The translations under genes and the position numbers were made by a program. From GCA-2693325 sp964011675 (GTDB taxonomy: Bacteria; Latescibacterota; UBA2968; UBA8231): a DNA stretch of 9,104 bases. The stretch covers positions 1-9,104 of the forward strand of contig CAXGPR010000119.1 in assembly GCA_964011675.1 (NCBI GenBank). Reading direction: 5' to 3'. This document shows, in pieces, positions 1-7,277 of this stretch (position 1 is the stretch's first letter; each line of letters opens with the position of its first letter). The notes under the pieces were generated by a model that searched no databases, was not told the origin of the DNA, and saw nothing but the letters and a program-made list of their open reading frames with translations.

Positions 1-611
1 TAGTGCGTCACAACAATGGCAGCTTTATCTGGTGAATGCAACGCATTGACTCCATTAGCCACCACGCGTAATGCGTCGATATCAAGCCCAGAATCCGTTT
101 CATCTAAAACCGCCAAACGCGGTTCCAAAACTGCCATCTGTAGCACCTCGTGGCGCTTCTTCTCCCCGCCAGAAAACCCTTCGTTCACCGAACGCTTCAA
201 AAAGCTTTCGTCCATCTCTACTAGCCTGAGTTTTTCTCTCACTAAGCTGAGAAAATCCATAGCATCCAGTTCTTCTTGACCCCGGTGCTTACACATTTCG
301 TTGTAGCCAGTGCGCAAGAAATAAGTAGAGTTTACACCCGGTATTTCCACCGGGTATTGAAACGCGAGAAAAAGACCTTCGCGCGCCCTCTCTTCCGGAT
401 CCATATCGAGTAAGTCTCGCCCTAAAAAAGAAGCGCTACCTCCTGTTACCTCATAACCCTCGCGGCCGGCTAGCACCTGCGCCATCGTGCTCTTTCCGGA
501 ACCATTAGGCCCCATGATGGCGTGTATTTCGCCGGCGTTTACCTGCAGATTAATCCCGCGCAGAATTTGCGTATCGCCAACGCTTGCCTGAAGATCTTCG
601 ATATTAAGCAT
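1..611 (-). CDS. sufC: SufC, Fe-S cluster assembly ATPase (3' end cut by window edge)
   Basis: SufC is the cytoplasmic ABC-type ATPase of the SufBC2D scaffold; its ATP-driven dimerisation reshapes SufB-SufD during Fe-S cluster assembly. I translated 203 complete codons from the ATG at 609-611. Visible motifs are Walker A GPNGSGKS (residues 34-41), the Q-loop in AFQYPVEIPG (Q85), the SufC-type signature FSGGEKKRHE (146-155), Walker B LAVLDE (166-171), the D-loop SGLD (174-177) and the switch histidine H203, which is the last full codon. The family is about 250 residues long, so roughly 45-50 are missing beyond the left edge. The start is supported by GAGGAA (621-626) nine nt upstream. It lies 33 nt after the sufB stop, as expected for one operon. 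No key residue is missing. Identification is near certain because the signature and D-loop differ clearly from transporter ABC subunits. Confidence 0.97.
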   Translation of the reverse strand, partial: MLNIEDLQASVGDTQILRGINLQVNAGEIHAIMGPNGSGKSTMAQVLAGREGYEVTGGSASFLGRDLLDMDPEERAREGLFLAFQYPVEIPGVNSTYFLRTGYNEMCKHRGQEELDAMDFLSLVREKLRLVEMDESFLKRSVNEGFSGGEKKRHEVLQMAVLEPRLAVLDETDSGLDIDALRVVANGVNALHSPDKAAIVVTH

Positions 612-644
612 GTATTGCAGTTCCTCGTATTATTTGCAGCAGCT

Positions 645-2144
645 CTAACCGACGCTACCTTCTAAGCTGATGCCGAGCAGCTTCTGCGCTTCCACGGCAA
701 ACTCCATAGGTAACTCCGCTAACACCTCTTTGCAGAAACCGTTGACGATCATCCCCACAGCATCTTCGGTTGACAGACCGCGTTGATTGCAGTAGAAAAT
801 CTGATCTTCGCCGATTTTAGACGTAGAAGCCTCGTGCTCAACCTGACCGTTGGGATTACGCACCTCTATGTAAGGGAAGGTATGAGCACCACACTGATCA
901 CCAATCAGCATGGAATCGCACTGTGTAAAGTTGCGCGCGTTATGCGCTTTTTTCATGATTTTCACGCCACCCCGATAGGTATTTTGACCGCGCTGGGCCG
1001 AAATACCCTTAGAGATAATCGTGCTACGCGTGTTGTCACCGATGTGAATCATTTTTGTACCTGTATCGGCCTGCTGCATTTTTGACGTAACGGCAACAGA
1101 ATAGAACTCTCCTACGGAATGATCTCCCTGCAGAATGCAGCTTGGATACTTCCACGTAATCGACGACCCCGTCTCAACCTGCGTCCACGATATCTTGGAA
1201 TGATGCCCACGACAGGCACCGCGCTTAGTAACGAAATTGTAGATTCCCCCTACCCCATTCTCGTCACCTGGATACCAGTTCTGGACAGTCGAATACTTGA
1301 TCTGTGCGTTGTCGAGCGCAACGAGCTCCACCACGGCTGCATGCAGCTGATTTTCATCGCGCATGGGCGCAGTACACCCTTCGAGATAGCTGACGTATGA
1401 GTCTTCATCTGCCACAACGAGCGTACGTTCAAACTGACCAGTGTTGGCCGCGTTGATGCGAAAATAAGTCGATAGCTCCATAGGACAGCGCACGCCTTTA
1501 GGGATATACACAAACGAGCCATCGGTGAATACGGCTGAGTTAAGAGCCGAAAAAAAATTGTCTTTGATCGGGATCACAGAACCTAAATACTTTTTGACGA
1601 GCTCGGGATGCTCTCTAACCGCCTCTGAAAAAGAGCAGAATATGATGCCCAGTTCTGATAGCTTGTCTTTAAACGTTGTCGCAACAGACACGCTGTCAAA
1701 AACGGCGTCCACGGCTACGCCAGCGAGCATCTTTTGCTCTTCAAGCGGTATCCCAAGCTTTTCGTAGGTCTCTAGCAGCTCGGGATCGACCTCATCCAGG
1801 CTGTTCAGCTCCTTTTTCTTGGGCGCCGAATAATAAACCACACGCTGGTAATCGATATCTGGATAATTGACCTTAGCCCAGCGCTCGCTCGGAGGACGAC
1901 GCGTCGGGTCTTCCATTTTTAGCCACTGCCGGTAGGCCTTGAGGCGCCATTCAAGCATAAACTCAGGTTCTTCTTTTTTGGCAGATATGAAACGGATAAT
2001 TTCTTCGTTAAGTCCGGGAGGCGCCGAATCTGCTTCGATATCAGTTACAAAACCCCACTCGTACTCGCGGCTAGCAAACTCTTCTAAAGTCTGCGTATCG
2101 CTGGATTTATCAGCTGCCGGCTGTGGGGCCATGGATTCGCTCAT
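645..2144 (-). CDS. sufB: SufB, Fe-S cluster scaffold subunit
   Basis: This is the scaffold subunit of cytoplasmic SufBC2D, on which sulfur from SufS/SufE and iron are assembled into a cluster. The 499 residues are full length (E. coli SufB is 495) and the protein aligns to it nearly throughout. C257 in YLEGCTAP matches E. coli C254. C409 in NFTQCDSM matches C405, the proposed assembly cysteine at the SufD interface. H437-E438 in VEHEAS match H433-E434. The C-terminal helices (IVNGFCKEVL, then EFAVEAQKLL) fit SufB. The first 25 residues are variable and polar. The ATG start is supported by AGGAG about ten nt upstream (2155-2159). sufC follows after 33 nt. SufB rather than SufD is indicated by the length, the cysteines and the N-terminal WGFVTDIE region. 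Upstream lies the AT-rich gap with a repeated operator-like sequence, the likely control point. Confidence 0.99.
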   Translation of the reverse strand: MSESMAPQPAADKSSDTQTLEEFASREYEWGFVTDIEADSAPPGLNEEIIRFISAKKEEPEFMLEWRLKAYRQWLKMEDPTRRPPSERWAKVNYPDIDYQRVVYYSAPKKKELNSLDEVDPELLETYEKLGIPLEEQKMLAGVAVDAVFDSVSVATTFKDKLSELGIIFCSFSEAVREHPELVKKYLGSVIPIKDNFFSALNSAVFTDGSFVYIPKGVRCPMELSTYFRINAANTGQFERTLVVADEDSYVSYLEGCTAPMRDENQLHAAVVELVALDNAQIKYSTVQNWYPGDENGVGGIYNFVTKRGACRGHHSKISWTQVETGSSITWKYPSCILQGDHSVGEFYSVAVTSKMQQADTGTKMIHIGDNTRSTIISKGISAQRGQNTYRGGVKIMKKAHNARNFTQCDSMLIGDQCGAHTFPYIEVRNPNGQVEHEASTSKIGEDQIFYCNQRGLSTEDAVGMIVNGFCKEVLAELPMEFAVEAQKLLGISLEGSVG

Positions 2145-2288
2145 TGCGCCTTATCTCCTCTGTGATTTGGAGTCTACAACAGAACAAAAAAGTCAATACT
2201 ATACAAAGATTTATGTAAAGAATGTATTAATGATGACAAAAAAGTCAAGATTTACCCACTTAGCATCAAACCCGCCAAAAAACGCGAT
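2145..2288 (-). promoter_or_regulatory. sufB upstream region with candidate promoter and operator
   Basis: This 144-nt AT-rich gap separates the DUF58 gene from sufB and is the only clear break in the gene string. On the minus strand, TTGACT (2243-2248) is followed after 16 nt by TACATT (2221-2226), a plausible sigma-70 pair with a good -35 and a 4/6 -10. Another possible -10 is TATAGT (2198-2203), preceded directly by TG but with no good -35. A second TTGACT (2191-2196) has only TAGACT 14 nt downstream, which is too short a spacer. I found no convincing hairpin plus T-run to terminate the upstream operon, so read-through into sufB is possible. The promoter choice is inference; the sequences are as seen. 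Confidence 0.5.
2184..2248 (-). repeat. Two exact 13-bp direct repeats, one inside a TGAC-N6-GTCA palindrome
   Basis: The minus-strand 13-mer TTGACTTTTTTGT occurs at 2236-2248 and again at 2184-2196. The copies are offset by 52 bp, close to five turns of B-DNA. In the first copy the next bases complete an inverted repeat TGAC-N6-GTCA (2234-2247); in the second copy the right half is degenerate. Rrf2-family regulators of Fe-S genes such as IscR recognise a type 1 site with a GAC/GTC core spaced by seven bases. Here the spacing is six, so the match is suggestive only. Candidate operator pair for a regulator of the suf operon. Confidence 0.5.
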
Positions 2289-3209
2289 TCACCTCATTTT
2301 TTTCCGCTGAACCAAATAGCGCGAAAGGGCTTGATCAAAGGGAGTCGATGTATCGACCAGCACATAGTCTATATGGGCTTCTGCGCAACCGCGACGATAG
2401 GTCTGAACCATTTCTTCCATTATCTGCCCGTACTCGCGTCGCACATGCCACGGTTGGGTTGCTATGATTTGGCCTGGTTGCTCCAAATCAAAAAAGCGTG
2501 TTTCTTGGTCAAACTGCAGATCTAACTCGCGCGGATCCAACAGATGAAAAACGACGACTTCGTGGCCGCGGTGGCGAAAATGTCGTAATCCACGCAGCAC
2601 TTCTTGAGAGTCGTCTAGCAGATCTGACAGAACGATGATGAGTCCGCGACGTCCTATTCGTTCAGCCAGGTCATGAAAGGCCGGAGCCATATGAGTGTCT
2701 TCTTCAGGCTGGACACGATCCATCTCTTTGAGCAGCGTCTGCAGGTGACTCTGAACCGAGCGCGGAGGAACGTAGGACTCAATTGCATCACGGAAAAGCA
2801 TGAGTCCAACCGCATCTCTCTGGCGCAGCATCAAGTAAGCCAATGCCGCAGACAGACAGATTGCGTAGCGATATTTGCTCATGGGCGCACCAGCACAAAA
2901 GTTCATCGATCCAGAAACGTCGCACAGAATGTATGCCTTGAGATTGGTCTCTTCTTCATACTGCTTGACATACAGTCGGTCCGATTTCGCATAGGCCTTC
3001 CAGTCGAGATCGCGTAGCGGATCGCCCGGCATATAGGGCCGGTGTTCGGAAAACTCCACAGAGAAACCGTGGTAGGGACTCCGATGCAAGCCGGTGATGA
3101 ATCCTTCGACGACCAGACGCGCCACTATGTCAAGTCTTGAAACGCGAGAGAGCGTCTCTGGGGCCAAGTAAGAGAGCACTGCATTGGAGTGCTTCACTAG
3201 GACGTACAT
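2289..3209 (-). CDS. DUF58 / vWA-like protein, short soluble form
   Basis: This is a partner protein of MoxR-type ATPases; its molecular role is not well defined. The 306 residues carry the DUF58 signature region FSEHRPYMPGDPLRDLDW (53-70) followed by KQYEEETNLKAYILCDVSGSM. A complete vWA metal site is present: DxSxS at D97-S99-S101, with T172 and D196 as likely further ligands. No hydrophobic N-terminal pair of helices is present, so this is the short cytoplasmic form rather than the membrane-anchored one. The frame overlaps the 3' end of the MoxR gene by 13 nt, so translation is probably coupled. The start is not settled: at the ATG (3207-3209) AGGA lies directly against the start codon, whereas the in-frame GTG at codon 5 has that AGGA 12 nt upstream. 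The BatA/BatB-like membrane vWA genes that often follow DUF58 genes are not here; sufB follows instead. Confidence 0.95.
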   Translation of the reverse strand: MYVLVKHSNAVLSYLAPETLSRVSRLDIVARLVVEGFITGLHRSPYHGFSVEFSEHRPYMPGDPLRDLDWKAYAKSDRLYVKQYEEETNLKAYILCDVSGSMNFCAGAPMSKYRYAICLSAALAYLMLRQRDAVGLMLFRDAIESYVPPRSVQSHLQTLLKEMDRVQPEEDTHMAPAFHDLAERIGRRGLIIVLSDLLDDSQEVLRGLRHFRHRGHEVVVFHLLDPRELDLQFDQETRFFDLEQPGQIIATQPWHVRREYGQIMEEMVQTYRRGCAEAHIDYVLVDTSTPFDQALSRYLVQRKKMR

Positions 3210-4186
3210 TCCTGTAGAATGCGCTCAATAAGCGCGTTCGCGGTCACGTTTTGCGCTTCTGCTTGGTAGTTGACCACTAAACGATGGCGCAAAACAGACG
3301 GTGCAACGGCGCGGATATCCTCAGCCGAAACAGAGTGGCGACCATCCAAAACTGCACGCGCTTTGGCGGCGAGGACCATATACTGCGAGGCCCGCGGACC
3401 GGCGCCCCAGTTAACCATCTCACGCACATACTCGGGCGATACTGCGTCGCCAGGACGCGAAGCCCGAACAATTTTAACAACATACTTGATTAAGTGATCT
3501 GCCACCGGCACACGACGCACCAACTGCTGTGCTGCAACTAACTGCTCCGCTCCTAATACGCTGTGCACTTCGGCGCGCGGACCACTAGTGGTCGTGCGGG
3601 CGATTTCCTCTTCTTCCTCGACCCGGGGATAATCGATAAGCAGTTCAAATAGAAACCGATCCAACTGCGCTTCGGGCAGCGGGTACGTACCTTCCTGTTC
3701 TATGGGGTTCTGCGTTGCCAGCACAAAAAAAGGCGCGCCGAGCGGCATCGTATCGCCGCCGACTGTCACAGCGTGCTCTTGCATAGCCTGCAGTAAGGCA
3801 GCTTGTGTCTTGGGCGGCGTGCGGTTGATTTCGTCGGCCAAGAGAACGTGTGCAAAAATAGGTCCTCTTAAGAAGCGGAACGCCTTGCGACCGCTCTCGC
3901 CGTCTTCTTCCAACACCTCAGTACCCGTGATGTCGGAGGGCATTAAGTCGGGTGTAAATTGGATGCGCCCAAAAGATAGATCAAGCGTTTTAGCAAGCAC
4001 CTGAACTAGCGTCGTCTTGGCTAGGCCAGGCACGCCAACAAGCAGACAATGGCCGCCAGCCAGCAGAGCCGTCAGCATCTGGCCAATCACTTCACGTTGG
4101 CCGACAATGACCTTTCCCACCTCATCATAGATCTTGTCTCTTGCTTCATTGAGCTGAGCCACCGCCTCCACATCCGTCGTGCTCAT
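3197..4186 (-). CDS. MoxR-family AAA+ ATPase
   Basis: This is a cytoplasmic hexameric-type AAA+ ATPase, thought to act as a chaperone that remodels or matures partner proteins together with vWA/DUF58 proteins. The 329 residues match the usual MoxR length. Motifs in order are Walker A GVPGLAKT (51-58), Walker B VLLADEINR (114-122), sensor 1 FVLATQNP (154-161), the conserved PIEQEGTYPLPEAQLDRF stretch with the likely arginine finger in LDRF (175-178), and sensor 2 GAGPRASQ (261-268) in the C-terminal lid domain. All catalytic elements are intact. The ATG has AAGGGA four nt upstream, a weak and rather close ribosome site. An 83-nt gap separates it from the upstream gene, and its end overlaps the DUF58 gene, the typical MoxR-DUF58 pair. 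The substrate cannot be told from sequence. I give no symbol because moxR-type names are used loosely for several subfamilies. Confidence 0.96.
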   Translation of the reverse strand: MSTTDVEAVAQLNEARDKIYDEVGKVIVGQREVIGQMLTALLAGGHCLLVGVPGLAKTTLVQVLAKTLDLSFGRIQFTPDLMPSDITGTEVLEEDGESGRKAFRFLRGPIFAHVLLADEINRTPPKTQAALLQAMQEHAVTVGGDTMPLGAPFFVLATQNPIEQEGTYPLPEAQLDRFLFELLIDYPRVEEEEEIARTTTSGPRAEVHSVLGAEQLVAAQQLVRRVPVADHLIKYVVKIVRASRPGDAVSPEYVREMVNWGAGPRASQYMVLAAKARAVLDGRHSVSAEDIRAVAPSVLRHRLVVNYQAEAQNVTANALIERILQECTS

Positions 4187-4261
4187 AGCGTCCCTTTCAT
4201 AGTTCAGTTCGGATTCTTAAGACAGGGGAGAAGCGCTCGTGTAAACGGGCACACATCCTCA

Positions 4262-4275
4262 ACCTGACGTCAGGT
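4262..4275. repeat. Perfect 14-bp palindrome across a stop codon
   Basis: ACCTGACGTCAGGT reads the same on both strands and spans the TGA stop of the exported amidotransferase-like gene (stop at 4270-4272). In RNA it could form only a 5-bp stem with a four-base loop, and no T-run follows, so it is not a Rho-independent terminator. It could be a protein-binding site near the start of the MoxR-DUF58 part of the operon. One such palindrome is expected roughly every 16 kb by chance, so its meaning is doubtful. Confidence 0.3.
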
Positions 4276-5526
4276 CTTACGGTCTTTCTTTTTCGCAGCG
4301 GGAAAAAGAACGTTGTTGAGTATGAGTCGATACCCCGGTGAATTAGGGTGCAGAGCGAGGTTGGTCGGAGGATCGTTCACCAAGTGCTTGTGATCTTCCG
4401 GATCGTGCCCGCCGTAAAAAGTGAACGTACCCTTACCAGCACTTCCGTGTATGTATTTAACCTCTTCACTCTCCTCAACTTCGCCCAGTATGACGACGGA
4501 ATCTTTGATCAGCGAACGTCGATAGGCCGTCGTTTGCCCCAGAAAACCGTCTACGATATTCGTGTGTGACTGCGTCAGCATTGCAGGCACCGGGTCGTAC
4601 TTAGCAGAAAACTCAAATAGCGTAAAATATTCCGCTTCAGCCGTACGAATCTGACGCACATCTTTGGGCGTCGTATCAATATCAGAGAACTCATAAACCA
4701 ACGGATTCTGCTCAAGTGAGAAGTTCTCAAATGCCACTGTTCGGCTAAAATCGAGAGACGCCTGGGCCTGAGGATCAGCCGGATCCCCGTCGAATACTTC
4801 ATGGCATATATCCACATTGATTGCTGCGAGCGCAATATCAAAAGAGTCTGTCGCTGAGCACATAGCAAAGAGAAAACCACCAGCTACTACATAGTCATAA
4901 ATCTCTAGGGCAACCGCTTTCTTCTGATCCGAAACTTTCGTATAACCAAGACGCCGAGCCATTGCCTCGTAGTCTCGCTGTTGCATCTGATACCATGCTT
5001 CTCTGCCATATGAGCTGTAGAACTTACCGTACTGACCGGTAAAGTCCTCGTGATGCAGGTGCAGCCAGTCGTATTCTTTCAGGGTTCCTTTAAGGACATC
5101 TTCGTCCCAAATTTTTTCGTAGGGAATCTGCGCATACTCCAGCGCCATGGTTACTGCATCATCCCACGGACGTTTATTCGGCGGCGTATAAACGGCGATC
5201 TTGGGCGCCTTTTCTAAGCGAACAACCTCCATGTTTCCGCCGTCAATCTCAGCGTAAATACTCGCCGCTTGAGCCTCGGAAATGACATCCGCGGAAACGC
5301 CTCGAATTTGTGCCTCTTGGGCAACAGACCCGTGGTAGTCGAGCATAAACACACCACCGCGATAATTGAGCAACCACTCAACGGTCACACCGCGCTCGAG
5401 CGCCCAAAAAGCCACGCCGTATGCTTTGAGATGATCGCGCTGTTGCAGGTCCATAGGAATCAGCAACCGCTCGGCAAAAGCCGGTAGAGCACAGCACAGA
5501 GAAAACAAAAAAATGACTTTTCTCAT
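4270..5526 (-). CDS. Exported amidotransferase-like protein ('asparagine synthetase B' label is misleading)
   Basis: Function unknown. The 418-residue protein starts with a clear Sec signal peptide (charged MRK, hydrophobic core, AFA cleavage after A18), so the mature protein should be periplasmic or outer-membrane associated. I recognise the family from conserved stretches such as DHLKAYGVAFWALERG (31-46), WLLNYRGG (51-58), LHLHHEDFTGQYGKF (155-169), FAMCSATDSFDIALA (220-234) and the C-terminal YGGHDPEDH (371-379) with LHPNSPGYRLILNN. Homologues in Bacteroidota/Rhodothermota-type genomes are commonly labelled asparagine synthetase B, yet no N-terminal Cys amidotransferase or SGGxDS PP-loop is seen. 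The layout fits a class I amidotransferase or ThuA-like fold, with C223 as possible nucleophile and H374 or a nearby His as partner; that is inference. C11/C12 do not form a proper lipobox. Its start overlaps the TPR gene stop (ATGA), with AAGGGA eight nt upstream. It probably works outside the cytoplasm with its neighbours. Confidence 0.9.
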   Translation of the reverse strand: MRKVIFLFSLCCALPAFAERLLIPMDLQQRDHLKAYGVAFWALERGVTVEWLLNYRGGVFMLDYHGSVAQEAQIRGVSADVISEAQAASIYAEIDGGNMEVVRLEKAPKIAVYTPPNKRPWDDAVTMALEYAQIPYEKIWDEDVLKGTLKEYDWLHLHHEDFTGQYGKFYSSYGREAWYQMQQRDYEAMARRLGYTKVSDQKKAVALEIYDYVVAGGFLFAMCSATDSFDIALAAINVDICHEVFDGDPADPQAQASLDFSRTVAFENFSLEQNPLVYEFSDIDTTPKDVRQIRTAEAEYFTLFEFSAKYDPVPAMLTQSHTNIVDGFLGQTTAYRRSLIKDSVVILGEVEESEEVKYIHGSAGKGTFTFYGGHDPEDHKHLVNDPPTNLALHPNSPGYRLILNNVLFPAAKKKDRKT

Positions 5527-7277
5527 GGGAGACTTCCCTTGTTTAATTCTTCGCGCAGACGCCGGATGCGAACGCGTAGTTCGGGAGCTCGAGCATCGGC
5601 CGGCGAATCCAACAGAGCGGCTTCGCAGACGCGCAGCGCTTCATCTGGACGCCCCACCCGCCGCAGCAGATGGGCACTCGCTAACTGAGCCTCGACCGCA
5701 TAGCGACCATCGATCGATTCACGCACTAACCGGTCATACAACTGAAGCGCGCGCATGGGATCGTTGTTCTCTATCGATTTAGCTCTCTGCAGCAATGACC
5801 ACTCGCGCAGTCGAGGCGTGCCCCTGCGAACAACTTGCTCCCAGTGTTCGGCTGCGCGAGCACTCTTACCCTGTCGCTCCAGCAGTTGGGCACGTGCCAA
5901 ATCGGGCAGCATTGCCTCGCCCTTAAATTCCTCACAGACGAGCAGTAGGTCGAGCGCATCGTTAGCCAGTGGGTGATCAACCTCGCCCGAAGTCAGCAAG
6001 CTCAAGCGGTCAATTACCGAAGAGCAATCTCCAATAAAATAAGCCAACTCCGCTCGACGAAAGCCGACCACATACTGCGCGGCTTGTCCCTGTTCCGATA
6101 AGCGCTCTAGCCACTGGGCAGAGGCATCGACATTGCCCGCGCGCAGCGTGCTTTCAGCTAAGATCTCAAATGCTTCCAGCGTCCACGCGCCTTGCACAGC
6201 TGCATCAACCACTGGAAGTAGACCGGCTACAATGGCCTCGGGCTCCTCTTCGGCCGCTAATTGTAATCGAGCAATGACCACAAGTGCCTCTAGCGATTCG
6301 GGGCGGTTAGGAAACCGCTGAGCGAGGTCTGCATAATGAGCAAGCGCTTGGGCTCGGTCTGCACTACGTGCGCTAAGCTGAGCTCGTTTTGACAGCGCGC
6401 GAAAAACCTGAGAAGTATCGGCACTCAAGCGGGCGTACTCACCATAGGCGGTACTTGCCACATTCCTAAAACCGCGCGCCTCGCTCTGCGAGGCATATTG
6501 GTATAACAGTTCAACAACTTCGGGATGGGCAATCTGTTCAACGAGCTCCTGAAAACCGCGCTCGGCCTGCCCTGCAAAAAGAGCACAGGTAGACGTGAGA
6601 CGCGCCTTAGGTATAGGGTCGTCTCCCCATGTGTGCTCTGACAAGGCCTGTAGCAGAGCGCCCCCGTCGTTTTGACACGCAGGCCCCATTTGATGCTCTA
6701 CGACGGGCAGCCTGTTGGGGGCCTGTGCAATGCTTTGGAAAAACAATTCGACCGCCTGCGGATACAGGCCGGCCTTCAGGCTGAGCGACGCTAACTCCCA
6801 GTTAAACAACAGTGCATCGCCCAGTTCCGCACGCCCCTGCTGTAACACTAAGATCGCCATATTTGTCTGTCCGACGGCCTGACAGCGATCGCTCACTTGC
6901 TGGTATACAGCCGCCTCGTCTGGGCGAATCTTGAGCAGGCGACGCCAAGCTTTTATCGCCTCATCAGACCGCCCCAATTGCTGGTGAGCGTCCCCCAGAA
7001 GTAGATACGCCAAGTGGTCATCGGCATAGGTCTGCAGCCAGCGTTCCAAATGCACGACGACTCGCTCATACTGTCCAGAAGCACTCAAGGCGCGCGCGAA
7101 ACCGCGCGCGACACCCACGTCATTGGGTCGAAGTTTAGTAAGCGTTTCATAGTCGGCGATTGCACGGGTCCACTCACCACGCCGCTCCAACTGTTGGATG
7201 CGATTTCGCAGCACGCTTTCATCTTGCGCAAACAGCGAGGAATACACAATGAGCAGCATGAGTATAACGCATTTCAC
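5523..7277 (-). CDS. Exported TPR-repeat protein
   Basis: This 584-residue protein has a signal peptide (MKC, hydrophobic run, probable cleavage after A17 in SLFA-Q) and no later membrane segment, so it is probably periplasmic. C3 is too close to the start to be a lipobox. TPR-like helical pairs fill most of it: about 19-52, 53-86, the very canonical 87-120 (LLGDAHQQLGRSDEAIKAWR), 121-154 and 155-188. A less regular middle (about 190-290) follows, then further repeats near 290-325, 455-485 and 525-560. TPR arrays bind partner proteins; the partner here is unknown, but the flanking coiled-coil and amidotransferase-like proteins are candidates. The start codon is GTG (7275-7277), overlapping the upstream stop as GTGA, with GGAG eight nt before it. 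The stop overlaps the next start as ATGA. Both overlaps argue for tight translational coupling. Gene identity beyond 'TPR protein' cannot be given. Confidence 0.92.
   Translation of the reverse strand: MKCVILMLLIVYSSLFAQDESVLRNRIQQLERRGEWTRAIADYETLTKLRPNDVGVARGFARALSASGQYERVVVHLERWLQTYADDHLAYLLLGDAHQQLGRSDEAIKAWRRLLKIRPDEAAVYQQVSDRCQAVGQTNMAILVLQQGRAELGDALLFNWELASLSLKAGLYPQAVELFFQSIAQAPNRLPVVEHQMGPACQNDGGALLQALSEHTWGDDPIPKARLTSTCALFAGQAERGFQELVEQIAHPEVVELLYQYASQSEARGFRNVASTAYGEYARLSADTSQVFRALSKRAQLSARSADRAQALAHYADLAQRFPNRPESLEALVVIARLQLAAEEEPEAIVAGLLPVVDAAVQGAWTLEAFEILAESTLRAGNVDASAQWLERLSEQGQAAQYVVGFRRAELAYFIGDCSSVIDRLSLLTSGEVDHPLANDALDLLLVCEEFKGEAMLPDLARAQLLERQGKSARAAEHWEQVVRRGTPRLREWSLLQRAKSIENNDPMRALQLYDRLVRESIDGRYAVEAQLASAHLLRRVGRPDEALRVCEAALLDSPADARAPELRVRIRRLREELNKGSLP
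7091..7110. repeat. Perfect CG-only 8-bp hairpin inside the TPR gene
   Basis: CGCGCGCG (7091-7098), loop AAAC (7099-7102), CGCGCGCG (7103-7110) form a perfect 8-bp stem on either strand. It lies in the TPR gene over the codons for ARGFARA (residues 57-63), about 170 nt after the start codon. Alternating CG is also prone to Z-DNA. It may simply follow from the Ala-Arg codon choice GCG CGC. Confidence 0.4.

Noticed and set aside
16..279. Open frames on the plus strand (for example 16-279, 783-1085, 1939-2310, 3702-4004, 7014-7310)
   Set aside because: All lie opposite well-supported genes, their translations are low in recognisable motifs, and their codon pattern mirrors the minus-strand genes. 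They are shadows.
2249..2310. Possible terminator after the DUF58 gene, from the A-run at its end and the TTTTTT just after it
   Set aside because: The A-run and T-run can pair only as weak A-T pairs, and no GC-rich stem precedes the T-run on the minus strand. It is not a convincing Rho-independent terminator.
3580..3593. Perfect palindrome GACCACTAGTGGTC inside the MoxR gene
   Set aside because: It lies in coding sequence, and palindromes of this length are expected about once in 16 kb by chance. Nothing else supports a regulatory role.
4217..4245. Possible promoter before the MoxR gene: TTTACA (4240-4245), 17-nt spacer, TCTTAA (4217-4222) on the minus strand
   Set aside because: The -35 is fair but the -10 matches only three of six positions, so it is too weak to list as a feature.
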